Origin: G963676655 sp963676655
GTDB taxonomy: Bacteria; Verrucomicrobiota; Lentisphaeria; Victivallales; Victivallaceae
Length of the DNA: 64,000 bases
Assembly (NCBI GenBank): GCA_963676655.2
Contig: CAXXKX010000003.1
Location: forward strand, 4,340,001 to 4,404,000
Direction: 5' to 3'
In this document: piece by piece, positions 17,300 to 26,422 of the stretch
How positions within the stretch are numbered: the stretch's first letter is position 1
How the letters are laid out: each line of letters begins with the position of its first letter
Notes under the pieces: generated by a model
Database searches by the model: none
Told to the model about the DNA's origin: nothing
The model's input: the letters and a program-made list of their open reading frames with translations, nothing else
Position numbers and translations under genes: made by a program

Positions 17300-17850
17300 T
17301 TTGCTACTCTCTTTGCTACTCTCTATTTTTTCATTGCAGGGAACTTATTTTGTAAATATCGGAAAATACTATCTTTTTCTCGCGTAGATATAATGGATGC
17401 ATTATAAAGAAAAAGAACAGAAGAAAGTTGGGAAGAGTATCTAGACATAAAAGCTTATAAAATCAAACGGGCGCCCTGCAATAGAAAGGGAGCGCACTGT
17501 TTTCTTTGTATAAAAACTTTTCATATATTTCTATATACCTCTGGTTATCTGATTTAATATACGTTTTATTTTTATTTTTTGCAAGCTTTTTTTTGAAAAA
17601 AAATAATTTCTCCTCAAAAAAAGTTAAAATTTCTTGAAAATCCATTTGATTTATGATAAATGGAGACTTGTAAACATCATCTTTTTGCCTGTTTTTTTAC
17701 GATATTTCGGTGCTGTTCTGGGTTCAGGCTGGATTTTGAGGTCCTTACTTTGCGGGTTGATTTTTATCTCGTTGCTTTGTATTCATGAATAAATATGTTA
17801 TTTTATTGAGAAACTTATCACAGACTTGAATAGCGGGTTGTGAGATAATT
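17300..17850. other. AT-rich gap without a convincing gene
   Basis: Upstream of the giant pseudopilin gene, so it should contain that gene's promoter. A 60-codon minus-strand frame (17463-17645) is Lys/Phe-rich, has no ribosome site and no recognisable domain; I do not call it. No tRNA or structured RNA was recognised. Confidence 0.4.
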
Positions 17851-17878
17851 TTTGTATTTTGCTTATACATTATATAAT
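17851..17878 (+). promoter_or_regulatory. Candidate promoter of the TM2 gene
   Basis: TTTGTA (17851-17856), 16 bp, TATAAT (17873-17878), leaving a leader of about a dozen bases that includes the ribosome site GAAAGGA. Confidence 0.4.
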
Positions 17879-17897
17879 ATAGAGAAAGGATAAAATT

Positions 17898-18083
17898 ATG
17901 GCTAGAAAACCGGATATGTTGATTGCTTATTTGTTATGGTTCTTTTTTGGAGCTTTTGGAGTCCATCGTTTTTATTGCGGCAGAGTAATAACCGGAGTTA
18001 TTTGGCTGCTGACTGGCGGTTTATTAGGTTTTGGCTGGTTGATTGACGCATTTCTTACCTATTTTATGGTTCGGGATAGTTAA
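17898..18083 (+). CDS. TM2 domain-containing membrane protein, 61 aa
   Basis: Two membrane helices joined by a short turn: LIAYLLWFFFGAFGVHRFYCG and GVIWLLTGGLLGFGWLIDAF. The pattern FGVHRFY..R...G..(W)LL..G..G.GWLID is the TM2 signature. GAAAGGA sits about 7 nt before the ATG. TM2 proteins are widespread inner-membrane proteins of unclear function. It has its own promoter and no obvious operon partner. Confidence 0.92.
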   Translation: MARKPDMLIAYLLWFFFGAFGVHRFYCGRVITGVIWLLTGGLLGFGWLIDAFLTYFMVRDS

Positions 18084-18234
18084 TTTTTTTCGGATAATTT
18101 CAAACAATGCTCATATCCGCCGTTTATCCGGCTGATATATTTTGGATTTTCCCGGGAGAAAGTGCTTCTTGAATTTTTCAACTTTACAATTGTCGGTTTT
18201 ATGGTAAATTATGCAGGTTGAAAATCAAACTTAT

Positions 18235-18288
18235 GCGGTCGTGCATATTATTTTGTTCCAATGACATTGATTGGAGTTTGACGACCGC
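18235..18288 (+). promoter_or_regulatory. Nested inverted repeat in the der leader
   Basis: GCGGTCGT (18235-18242) pairs with ACGACCGC (18281-18288). Inside the loop CCAAT (18258-18262) pairs with ATTGG (18270-18274). The structure would end 54 nt before the der start codon. It could be an RNA leader element or, because GTTTTAT follows, a weak terminator for the TM2 gene. Confidence 0.4.
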
Positions 18289-18342
18289 GTTTTATCTATG
18301 TGGATATTTTGCCGCAATAATTATTATTTAAAGGATTTTGAT

Positions 18343-19833
18343 ATGGTTGAAAATAAGGTGAAAATAGCCGGGGAAATTCCAACTATTGCAATAGTTGGAC
18401 GCCCGAACGTAGGCAAATCAGCGTTATTCAACGCGATCTTGCGTCGCCGCCTGGCGATTGTTCATGAGATGAGCGGAGTAACCCGCGACCGGATCATAGC
18501 GCCGGTTTCCTGGCGTGGTTTCCATTTTCAGTTGGTGGATACCGGAGGACTTGGAACTTTAACTGGCGAAACCAGAAACGTGGATCGCTGGGATAAGGGA
18601 ATCCGTGAGCAGGTGGATGTGGCGATCGAAGATGCGGATATCCTGGTATTCGCGGTCAATATCCAGGAAGGAATTGTCCCGCTGGACGAGGAAGTAGCGG
18701 GACGCTTGCGACGTTGCGGCAAGCCGGTATATCTGGTCGGCTGTAAAGCGGATAACCCGGAATTTGAAACTAAAATGGATGACTTCTCCAGTTTGGGGAT
18801 TGAGAAAATGATTCCGGTTTCAGCTCTGCATCGTCGTAACATCGACGGTTTACTGACAGAAGTTTTAAGTGGCTGCAAACCATCGGAACAGAAAGAGTTT
18901 CGCCAGGAACATCCGTTTGGTCTCGCTGTTGTTGGCCGTCCTAATGTCGGGAAATCGTCCTTGGTTAACGCACTGCTCGGAGAAGACCGGGTGATGGTCA
19001 GTGAGCAGGCCGGAACCACCCGTGATTCGGTCGACGTCAATTTTGAGCTGGAATACCAGGGAGAGCGGCTGCCGGCGGTATTGATAGATACCGCGGGGCT
19101 TCGAAAACGGGCCAAAGTCAGCGACGCGGTAGAACGATTTAGCGTAATGAGGGTTCAGGACGCGGTCGAACGTGCTAAAATGATTTTATTTGTGGTAGAA
19201 GCTGACGCGGCCGGGTTGACCGCCCAGGACCGGCGTATTTCCAGTATGATTCAGGATTCCGGAAAAGCTTGCATAATTGTCGCCAACAAACATGACGAAT
19301 GTCAGGGACACAAAATACCTGAGCTTATTTCGGAGTTGCGTTATACGCTGCCGCGAATGGATTACGCTCCGGTGGTTTTCACCAGTGCGTTGAAAAAACA
19401 GAATCTCAACCTTTTGCTGGATACGGTGGCCGAGGTCATGGCTCAGATGGAGATTCATGTTCCCACTTCCACCGTCAACCGGGTGCTGAATGACGCTATC
19501 GAGCATAATTCTCCGCCGGTAACCGGCAACGCACCTTTTAAATTTTATTATGCGACAAAAGTTTCAAGTACTCCTCCACGATTCGTTCTGTTTGTCAACC
19601 GCCCCAATTTGTGTGCTCCCAACTATCGGGCATATTTGACAAACTGCCTTCGCAAAGCTTTTGTTTTTACCGGTCTGCCGATTATTCTGGACCTGCGGGA
19701 GCGTCCCAAAAGGATTCAATCCATCAGGACAAAACGTACTCCGGCCCCCAAGCCGCGTCCTTCAACCAGTAAGCGGAATAAGCCTGCGGCACAAAAAAAA
19801 GACCGAAAAAAATCGCGTCGCGGTCGAACCTGA
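18343..19833 (+). CDS. der: Ribosome biogenesis GTPase Der (EngA)
   Basis: The ATG at 18343 follows AAAGGA and starts right before the first GTPase domain, giving 496 residues. Two tandem G domains are clear: GRPNVGKSAL at 19-28 and GRPNVGKSSLVNALLG later, each with a DTxG G3 motif (LVDTGGLG, LIDTAGLRKR) and an (N/x)K.D G4 motif (ANKHDE in the second; GCKADN in the first). The C-terminal KH-like domain contains KFYYATKVSSTPPRFVLFVN. A basic tail rich in Lys/Arg/Pro follows. Der acts in 50S subunit assembly. The upstream in-frame TTG at 18271 is unlikely to be used. Confidence 0.96.
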   Translation: MVENKVKIAGEIPTIAIVGRPNVGKSALFNAILRRRLAIVHEMSGVTRDRIIAPVSWRGFHFQLVDTGGLGTLTGETRNVDRWDKGIREQVDVAIEDADILVFAVNIQEGIVPLDEEVAGRLRRCGKPVYLVGCKADNPEFETKMDDFSSLGIEKMIPVSALHRRNIDGLLTEVLSGCKPSEQKEFRQEHPFGLAVVGRPNVGKSSLVNALLGEDRVMVSEQAGTTRDSVDVNFELEYQGERLPAVLIDTAGLRKRAKVSDAVERFSVMRVQDAVERAKMILFVVEADAAGLTAQDRRISSMIQDSGKACIIVANKHDECQGHKIPELISELRYTLPRMDYAPVVFTSALKKQNLNLLLDTVAEVMAQMEIHVPTSTVNRVLNDAIEHNSPPVTGNAPFKFYYATKVSSTPPRFVLFVNRPNLCAPNYRAYLTNCLRKAFVFTGLPIILDLRERPKRIQSIRTKRTPAPKPRPSTSKRNKPAAQKKDRKKSRRGRT

Positions 19834-19904
19834 GCCGGTTTCCGGTTGTCTGAAGTTGATGTGAACATCAAGTTTAAATAACCGATAAGCGGAAGGAACA
19901 GGTC

Positions 19905-22433
19905 ATGAATTTATTCAATGTTTATCATCTTGGTATTAAATTTTTGAATCCCGGCGCTCTTTGGCTGATCCCTTTGGTCCTGGTAGTCGTCGGCGTTTTA
20001 TATTGGCGCGCCAAAAGCAGGCGTCGGCGTTTCTTGTCCGCTCTCCTCGGTCCGAGAGCCGATTCCCCCGATCATGTCATGGTTTCATACGGTCGCCGTG
20101 CATTGCGGGTTTTCCTGTTTTGTATCGCACTGGTTCTGCTGGTGGTCGCGATTGCCCGGCCTTACTGGGGATACCGGATAATTCCATGTGAAAATCGCGG
20201 TCGTGACGTTATGGTGCTTTTTGACGTTTCGAAAAGTATGCTGGCGACCGACTTGAAGCCGGACCGGCTTGAACACGCAAAATGGCTGGTCAGACAGCTT
20301 GTAGCAAATTCTTTTGGCGATCGCTTCGGCTTGATCGCGTTTGCCGGCCGGGCTTTCCTGGAGTGTCCGCTGACCACCGATAAAACCAGTTTTTTCAATT
20401 ATCTGGATGAACTTGATACCAGTACTATTCCGGTTGGCGGGACCAACCTGCAATTGGCGCTTGAAGCCGCGGTTGATGCTTTCAAGGCGGCGGAAGGCGG
20501 TAATCGCGCGGTTCTGCTTCTTACCGACGGCGAAGAACTTTCCGGTAACAGCAAAGCGGTTCTCAGCGCGCTGAAAGCCAAGAATATTCCATTGTTCATT
20601 GTCGGTATCGGAGACCCCAAGTTTCCGGCCCCGATTCCATTAGATCAGAAAGCCGACGGTTCAATCGTTTACAAACGTGACAGTCAGGGTAATATGGTTA
20701 AGACCAAACTGAATGAAGAAGCACTCAAAACACTGGCGGAGCAAAGCGGTGGAATGTACGTCCGTTCAACTGCCGTTAATGCCGGACTGGCGGAAGTCAC
20801 CAGGGCGATAAAAGGGCTGGTTCCGGCCAATATTGAAAAAGGAACGATGACCGAACCGATCGAACGTTTCTACTGGCCTTTGGCGTTTGCCTTGATTCTC
20901 CTGAGTTTCTGGTTCATCATATCAGAACGCGGTGCATCGAGACCGCGTCGCGGCGGAACCGTTTCAGCGGCAGCGCTCCTGGTTTGTTTCGGGATTATCG
21001 GCACTGGTGACGCTTCGGCCCAACAGACAATCCAGCCGCCGGAACAGCCGATAATGCAAAAACAACCGCAAGCCCAATCTCCGGATGGTAAAAATGAAGC
21101 TGACAAGAAAAAAGAAAAGAAAGTAAGTGTCGAGAAGTTGTACAATACCGGTTTGGAACTGCAAAAGAAAAATCAGCCCCAGGCCAAAGTCCTGTATGAA
21201 AAAGCCATTGCCAAGTCGGCGAAAAAGCCGGAAATCCGTGGTCGAGCTTTCCAGAATATGGGGGTTGACTACCATCGTAAGGCGCTGGGTGAAGTTAATA
21301 AATCATTAATGCAGGTTAAACAGCAAAATCTTGACGGCGCCCTGAAAGAGCTTGATGTTGCCGATCAGGAACTGAACAAAGCGGAAGAGTTTTATGTCGA
21401 AGCGATGACCAATGCTGCCCTCGCGGCGGAAAAGAAACCGCTGAAAAGCGGTGAAAAGGCAAAGCCGCAGGCTGAAAAATCTCCCGGAAATGACAAAGCT
21501 CTTGCGGCGAATATCGATAAAACCGCGATTAATCAGCAAATTTTACTGCGTGATCGTAAGCAGGTTGCCGAACTGCGAAAAAAAATCAAGGAATTGAAGA
21601 AAAAGCAGGAAGAAGCCCGGAAGAAAGCTGAACAGGCGAAAAAACAGCAGCAAAAAGAAAATAAGCAGAAACAGCAGCAAAAACAGCAACAGCAGCAGAA
21701 ACAACAACAGCAGAACCAGCAGAAAAAGCAGGATCAGCAGAAAAAGCAGGATCAGCAGAATAAACAACAGCAGAACCAGCAACAGAACAAACAAAATCAG
21801 CAGAATAAACAACAGCAGAACCAGCAGAAAAAGCAGGATCAGCAAAATAAACAACAGCAGAACCAGCAGAAACAACAGAATAACCCGCAACAGAACAAAC
21901 AAAATCAGCAGGATCAGCAGCCGAAAAATGCCAAACAGGCGCTCGATCAGGCTCGCAAGGCGGTAGATGAACTGCAGAAGCAGGCTAAGGATCTGCAGCA
22001 GAAGAAGCTGGAAGATCAGGCTAAGAAAGCCAAACAGGAACTCGACAAAGCTAAAGACGAACAGAAGCAAGACGCCGGTAAAAAAGCTGAAGATCATATC
22101 AAAAAGGCGTTGGAATATCTTGACGCCCAAAGCCAAAATCAGAAAAATAAGGATAAAAATAAAGACAAGAAAAATAAGCAGGGCGGTGGAAAAGATAAAA
22201 ACAAAGATAAGAAAAAAGATCAGCAGAAGCAGGATAAAGGCAAAGATCAGCAGCAGAAACTGCCGAAGCAAGCTCAAGGAGCTCAAGCCAGGCCTCAGCA
22301 GAAAGATATCGATTCCAAGCAGGCCAGGGCTATCCTGCGGAAAATGGCGGAAAAAGAAAAGAACCTGCGTGACGCCATCAAGGCTCATCGTAAACAGGTA
22401 TACAAGAATATCAACGTTGAAAAGGATTGGTAA
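19905..22433 (+). CDS. Fused BatB/BatC-like protein: VWA domain, TPR region and Gln/Lys-rich tail, 842 aa
   Basis: GGAAGGAAC precedes the ATG. Membrane helices lie at about 17-33 and 66-84. A von Willebrand A domain follows with the MIDAS motif DVSKS at 107-111, GGTNLQLAL and LLLTDGEELSG. A third helix (FYWPLAFALILLSFWFIIS) ends the BatB part. Next, GGTVSAAALLVCFGIIGTG followed by DASAQQ looks like a buried signal peptide, after which a BatC-like TPR region begins (KLYNTGLELQKKNQPQAKVLYEKA, core only). The C-terminal half is an extreme Gln/Lys/Asn tract. Bat proteins support stress tolerance and envelope integrity, with the VWA part in the periplasm. It is followed by the BatD/E fusion, 45 bp away. 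No MoxR or DUF58 gene is adjacent. Confidence 0.88.
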   Translation: MNLFNVYHLGIKFLNPGALWLIPLVLVVVGVLYWRAKSRRRRFLSALLGPRADSPDHVMVSYGRRALRVFLFCIALVLLVVAIARPYWGYRIIPCENRGRDVMVLFDVSKSMLATDLKPDRLEHAKWLVRQLVANSFGDRFGLIAFAGRAFLECPLTTDKTSFFNYLDELDTSTIPVGGTNLQLALEAAVDAFKAAEGGNRAVLLLTDGEELSGNSKAVLSALKAKNIPLFIVGIGDPKFPAPIPLDQKADGSIVYKRDSQGNMVKTKLNEEALKTLAEQSGGMYVRSTAVNAGLAEVTRAIKGLVPANIEKGTMTEPIERFYWPLAFALILLSFWFIISERGASRPRRGGTVSAAALLVCFGIIGTGDASAQQTIQPPEQPIMQKQPQAQSPDGKNEADKKKEKKVSVEKLYNTGLELQKKNQPQAKVLYEKAIAKSAKKPEIRGRAFQNMGVDYHRKALGEVNKSLMQVKQQNLDGALKELDVADQELNKAEEFYVEAMTNAALAAEKKPLKSGEKAKPQAEKSPGNDKALAANIDKTAINQQILLRDRKQVAELRKKIKELKKKQEEARKKAEQAKKQQQKENKQKQQQKQQQQQKQQQQNQQKKQDQQKKQDQQNKQQQNQQQNKQNQQNKQQQNQQKKQDQQNKQQQNQQKQQNNPQQNKQNQQDQQPKNAKQALDQARKAVDELQKQAKDLQQKKLEDQAKKAKQELDKAKDEQKQDAGKKAEDHIKKALEYLDAQSQNQKNKDKNKDKKNKQGGGKDKNKDKKKDQQKQDKGKDQQQKLPKQAQGAQARPQQKDIDSKQARAILRKMAEKEKNLRDAIKAHRKQVYKNINVEKDW
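21640..21925 (+). repeat. CAG/CAA/AAA-rich tract coding for Gln/Lys/Asn
   Basis: Recurring units such as QQKKQDQQ and NKQQQNQQ. The DNA is nearly all A, C and G in CAG, CAA, AAA and AAC codons, so the opposite strand is an open but meaningless Leu/Phe/Ile-rich frame. Confidence 0.85.
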
Positions 22434-22478
22434 TTTTGCCTGAAAAGAGTATATTACGGGAGTTGAATGAGGAGCAAT

Positions 22479-25067
22479 ATGATTAGCGAAATAAAAAAAT
22501 ACCGGAAAGTCTTCGTTGCCGCGATCATAGCGGTTATGGGCATCTGCGGCGCTGCCGCGGATATGAGTATGAGTATTTCCCCGAAAACCGTGGTAGTCGG
22601 GGAGCCCGCCACTCTGAACCTGGTTTATTCCGGTAAATACTATCCGGTCATAGTCAGTCAACCCGATGTTGACGGCCTGACGTGGCTGGGTGGGGCTAAT
22701 CGCAGCAGTTATTCATCGATAATCAATGGACAGGCGACACAAACTTCCACCAGCAGTTATGCTTTCCGGGTTTCCAAGCCGGGGAAATATACCATTCCCG
22801 CCATGAAAGTCTCTGTTGCAGCTCAGGATGTCTATAAGACGCCGGAAATTACTTTTACCGCGATAGGCGGCGGTTCCCGAAAAGTCCAGGTAGGAGAAAA
22901 GTCCCTGGAAATGAAGGAACTGATGTTCGGGAAAGTTATTCTTGACGCAGATGAAACAACTTATTATGTCGGGCAGGAAATTCCGATGGAGATAAAGTTA
23001 TATGTCTTGCGCGGAATCCGGTTTAATCCCAGTTGGCCCAAAGTCGAAATTCCTAATGCCCTTTTCAGCGATTTCAGTAAGGAAAATCGCCAAAACCGTA
23101 ATTTCAAGAGCGGAGATAGTGATACTGAACAAGTAAACGGCCGCATCTATACGGTCTATTCATTCAAAACCGCATTCAGGGTACTGGTCCCTGGTCAAAT
23201 AAAAGGGACTGCCGATATCGGCGTAGCGGTCCAGGTCCAGCAAAACCGCTCAAGACGCTCATTCTGGGATGATGATTTTTTCAGTGGTTTCAATACCCAT
23301 CGTACCGTCAATCAAACCGTTAATGTCAAGGTTCCCCAATTTACGGTCAAAGCGCTGCCGACTGCGCCTGCCGATTCACATTATCTCGGGCTGGTCGGAA
23401 TATGGTCGGTTCAGTATGAACTTGACGGTAAAGAAAGCAAGGTCGGTGAACCTGTAACCTTGAAAATTAAGATTCGGGGAACCGGCGGACTTGAATCACT
23501 GGATGCTCCCAAACTGAAACTTTCCGGTTTCAGGGTTTATCCGCCGGAAATCAAACGCAGTACCTATTCCGGGGTGCAGACGGCAGAGATTTCCTATATG
23601 CTGATTCCGCGTCAGCCGGGTAATACAGACCTGAAAATGTCGGTTTCCACTTTCTCATGCATCCAGGGGAAATATCAAACTCATAATTATGAGAAACTGT
23701 TGAAAATCGCGCCGGGTGAACAAGCTGCAGCTCCGCAGGCGGTCTATTCTTCCCAAAGACTGAAAACTGTAAACAATGCAGCGTCAAATCAGGACGCGGC
23801 AGAGCAAAAGCCGGAAAAACCGCATCGCCCGGTCGGCATCCTCCACCTTAAAACCAAAGCGTCAGGCGCGATAGAGGTTCCGTTGTGGAGAAATTACCAG
23901 ATATGGTATCTGCTGCTTATTCTTGGCGGCCCGATTCTCTGGGGTCTCAACGAATTACGGATCATGCGGCACCGGACATTGCAGGGTGATGAAAAAATGC
24001 GTCGTAAACGTGATGCCCAGGGAAATCGCGGACGAGTGCTGAAAGCTTTGCATAAAGTTTCGGATGAACATCTTGACGATGCGATCAACAATGAAGTTGT
24101 ACCTTATTTGAACGATTTGCTCGGTCTTCCCCCCGGAACCACCGCGACGGAATTGTCCGGCAAGGTTGAGGACGAAGAATTGGCAAACTGCCTGAAAAGC
24201 TCCGGTAATTCTTCTTATATGCCCGGGGCCGTAATCATGGAACATCAGGAGCTACGCCGGAAAATGATTAAAGCGTTAAAAAGAATTTCAGTAGTTCTGC
24301 TGTTCCTCGGACTGGCTTGTCAGGTTGTTGCCGCGCCGGTAAAAACAAAGGCTCCGCAAAAAATCAATAGCTCTTCTGAGGCTAAGACGGCCTATGAAGG
24401 TGGAGAATTCAAACGGGCCGCGGAATGGTATAACGGCAAGATTGATCGTTACGAACCGGATGCAGCCTGGCTCTATAATCTTGGTAATTGTTATTATCAG
24501 ATGCGTAATTATCCGGCGGCTCTGCTCTGTTTTGAACGTGCGCGTTTACTGGAGCCGGGTGATTCGGATATTATCGAAAATCTCAATCGGACCCGTGAAG
24601 ATCTTTTCCAGAAACGGATTGGAGACATCAATAATCCGGTAGATCTGGTTTTACGTATCAGCGACAGTCTGCGGCCTGATCAATGGCTGCTGCTGGCGGC
24701 GGCCGGCTGGTTCGCCTTCTGGCTGTCTATTGCCTGCCGCAGATATTACAACCGCAATAAGCTGACGATACTGCTTATCGCCTCGGTTCTGGTCATTGGA
24801 GTTGGCCTGGCGGCGGCAATTTACGAGAATGGAGCAGACTATAACGATAAGAACGCTATTATTCTGGTTGACGGGGCCAAGGTCTATTCGCTGCCGTCCG
24901 ATGAGAATGGAGTTGTTGTTGAACGTTTGCGCGGCGGAGACCGGGTTGATGTAATCGAACCGCGGGTCGAATGGTCATTGATTCGCAAGAACGGGACCGA
25001 GGGCTGGGTTCATGCCGATGCTCTGGCGAAAATAGCCCCCGGCGGACGCTTGCCGAAGCTTAAATAA
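22479..25067 (+). CDS. Fused BatD/BatE-like protein (oxygen-tolerance domain, TPR, SH3), 862 aa
   Basis: The ATG at 22479 is preceded by GAGGAG; an ATG 12 nt earlier overlaps that site. A signal peptide (VFVAAIIAVMGICGAAADMS) leads into the BatD part of repeated beta domains (SPKTVVVGEPATLNLVY, PAMKVSVAAQDVYKTPEITF) and a helix at about 480 (IWYLLLILGGPILWGLNEL). At about residue 595 a second signal-peptide-like helix begins (MIKALKRISVVLLFLGLACQ). BatE features follow: a TPR pair (AWLYNLGNCYYQMRNYPAAL), two membrane helices, and a C-terminal SH3-like domain (LRGGDRVDVIEPRVEWSLI, GTEGWVHADAL). The protein joins BatD and BatE, which are normally separate. It is in an operon with the VWA gene. 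Confidence 0.87.
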   Translation: MISEIKKYRKVFVAAIIAVMGICGAAADMSMSISPKTVVVGEPATLNLVYSGKYYPVIVSQPDVDGLTWLGGANRSSYSSIINGQATQTSTSSYAFRVSKPGKYTIPAMKVSVAAQDVYKTPEITFTAIGGGSRKVQVGEKSLEMKELMFGKVILDADETTYYVGQEIPMEIKLYVLRGIRFNPSWPKVEIPNALFSDFSKENRQNRNFKSGDSDTEQVNGRIYTVYSFKTAFRVLVPGQIKGTADIGVAVQVQQNRSRRSFWDDDFFSGFNTHRTVNQTVNVKVPQFTVKALPTAPADSHYLGLVGIWSVQYELDGKESKVGEPVTLKIKIRGTGGLESLDAPKLKLSGFRVYPPEIKRSTYSGVQTAEISYMLIPRQPGNTDLKMSVSTFSCIQGKYQTHNYEKLLKIAPGEQAAAPQAVYSSQRLKTVNNAASNQDAAEQKPEKPHRPVGILHLKTKASGAIEVPLWRNYQIWYLLLILGGPILWGLNELRIMRHRTLQGDEKMRRKRDAQGNRGRVLKALHKVSDEHLDDAINNEVVPYLNDLLGLPPGTTATELSGKVEDEELANCLKSSGNSSYMPGAVIMEHQELRRKMIKALKRISVVLLFLGLACQVVAAPVKTKAPQKINSSSEAKTAYEGGEFKRAAEWYNGKIDRYEPDAAWLYNLGNCYYQMRNYPAALLCFERARLLEPGDSDIIENLNRTREDLFQKRIGDINNPVDLVLRISDSLRPDQWLLLAAAGWFAFWLSIACRRYYNRNKLTILLIASVLVIGVGLAAAIYENGADYNDKNAIILVDGAKVYSLPSDENGVVVERLRGGDRVDVIEPRVEWSLIRKNGTEGWVHADALAKIAPGGRLPKLK

Positions 25068-25070
25068 AAA

Positions 25071-25100
25071 TGGAAGCCTGCTCATTTGAACAGGCTTCCA
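25071..25100. terminator. Bidirectional hairpin terminator
   Basis: TGGAAGCCTG and CAGGCTTCCA form a perfect 10-bp stem with a 10-nt loop between the stops of convergent genes. On the minus strand TTTTTATTT follows directly, so it is a standard intrinsic terminator for the AhpD-like gene and may also end the Bat operon. Confidence 0.85.
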
Positions 25101-25119
25101 GCTTATTGAATACTTCCTG

Positions 25120-25494
25120 TTACGCCTTAATATCGTGTTCCAGGCCGATTGCGCCATTGAAATTGTTAAACGCGCTCATGCAGGCGGCAACTTCGATGGC
25201 CGCGGTGATTTCCTCATCGGTGATTCCTGCTTCCAACGCTATTGCACGATGGGCATCGACACAATAACCGCAGCCGTTAATTGCGCTGACCGCGATACAG
25301 ATCAGTTCTTTTGTCTTGGGATCAAGACCTTTGCCTGATACCTCGGCGAGCTTCATCAAAGTTTCCAGAAATTCCCCGTTGCGTCCCATCGCCTGAAAGA
25401 CGTTCGGGATTTTACCGAATTTTTTTTCGATTCCGGCTTGAACTTCCTGAGCTTTTTTGTCTCCGGTTTTGTTATACAGTTTGACACTGGCCAT
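25120..25494 (-). CDS. Carboxymuconolactone decarboxylase/AhpD-family protein, 124 aa
   Basis: The start at 25494 follows AAGGAGA; the longer frame upstream has no site. The protein is all-alpha with the conserved CxxC-type active site in SAINGCGYCVDAHRAIALEAG near residue 80, giving C-x-x-C then H. AhpD-like proteins reduce peroxides or peroxidised partners via that disulphide, with electrons from a thiol donor. Size and motif fit the small AhpD-like subfamily. It stands alone between the Bat operon and an AT-rich gap; stress protection may be a shared theme (inference). Confidence 0.9.
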   Translation of the reverse strand: MASVKLYNKTGDKKAQEVQAGIEKKFGKIPNVFQAMGRNGEFLETLMKLAEVSGKGLDPKTKELICIAVSAINGCGYCVDAHRAIALEAGITDEEITAAIEVAACMSAFNNFNGAIGLEHDIKA

Positions 25495-25932
25495 GATGAT
25501 TTCTCCTTTTATGTTCCGGCGTTTTGTTTGGAAGTTATCTATAACTCCCTGTAGAACCATAATACTTGAATCTATGAAAATCAATTACTAATAAAAAAAA
25601 ATACCGGATACTAGTCATTACGAAAGAAAAAACTAATGTTTTGAGATACCTGGAAGAAATCTGAGGTGTTGTATTTTTAATCTGCTTTTTATTGTTATTT
25701 AATTGTTTTATTATTAAGTCTTTATGTTTTTATAGAAAATTACATAATGATATAATATTAAATTTTTATATATGCAGAAATATTAATCTTGCTTTATTGA
25801 AACCGAGTCAAATATACTGGTTGAAAAGTTGACTTGTGATTGTATTTTAATTTGTCATGGGAACATCTGGGAACTTGTGACAATACGCACGATGTAAGGA
25901 ATTTTTATTTATTTTCACGGGAAGAAGTTTAT
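25495..25932. other. Strongly AT-rich non-coding gap
   Basis: It must hold the divergent promoters for the AhpD-like gene and the acetyltransferase. No gene or structured RNA was recognised. The A+T content is visibly higher than in nearby coding DNA and continues into the acetyltransferase. Confidence 0.4.
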
Positions 25933-26361
25933 ATGATATGTAAATTCAAAGAAACAGATATGGAGCAGGTTTTAAAAATATGGCTGGAAGCTTCTGTTAA
26001 GGCACATGATTTCATAAAACGCGAATTCTGGGAAGCCAAATTGGATGACATGAGAAATCTCTACCTCCCTGCATCTGAAACTTATGTATACGCTGAAAAA
26101 GGCGAAATAAAAGGCTTTTTTTCATTAGTGGATGAAACTCTTGCCGCGATATTTGTTGCTCCGGCAAGTCAGGGACGCGGAATCGGAAAAAAACTTATCG
26201 CTAAAGCAAAAGAGCTGCGCTCATCTTTAAATCTTACTGTATACAGCAAAAATACAAAAAGTATTAATTTTTACAAACGCTGTGGTTTTGATATTATAAG
26301 AAAACAGACAGATGAAAATACCGGAGAATTTGAATACTTAATGGCGTATCAGATAAAATAA
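25933..26361 (+). CDS. GNAT-family N-acetyltransferase, 142 aa
   Basis: The ATG at 25933 (MICKFKETDMEQVLKIW) matches the usual GNAT start; GGGAAGAAG lies upstream. The acetyl-CoA loop is VAPASQGRGIGKKLI, matching the Q/RxxGxG/A motif, and the C-terminal LTVYSKNTKSINFYKRCGF is typical of YjaB-like members. It transfers an acetyl group to an amine of unknown identity in the cytoplasm. Codon use is more A/T-rich than in surrounding genes, which may mean recent transfer. Confidence 0.92.
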   Translation: MICKFKETDMEQVLKIWLEASVKAHDFIKREFWEAKLDDMRNLYLPASETYVYAEKGEIKGFFSLVDETLAAIFVAPASQGRGIGKKLIAKAKELRSSLNLTVYSKNTKSINFYKRCGFDIIRKQTDENTGEFEYLMAYQIK

Positions 26362-26422
26362 TCCGTTTTGTGTTTTGCTTATATGCTTTGTAGTTAATTG
26401 TTTATGTTTTAATTATGATCAA

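Noticed and set aside
17463..17645. 60-codon minus-strand frame as a small gene
   Set aside because: Lys/Phe-rich translation of AT-rich DNA, no Shine-Dalgarno, no recognisable family.
18271..18342. TTG at 18271 as the der start
   Set aside because: It would add 24 residues unlike Der; the ATG at 18343 has AAAGGA in front and begins directly before the first G domain.
19851..19876. Small hairpin between der and the Bat operon as a terminator
   Set aside because: TTGATG/CATCAA stem is only 6 bp and is followed by GTTTAAAT rather than a T run.
21543..22661. 372-codon minus-strand frame opposite the Bat genes
   Set aside because: Leu/Phe/Ile-rich product of the antisense of CAG/CAA/AAA codons; no ribosome site and no domain.
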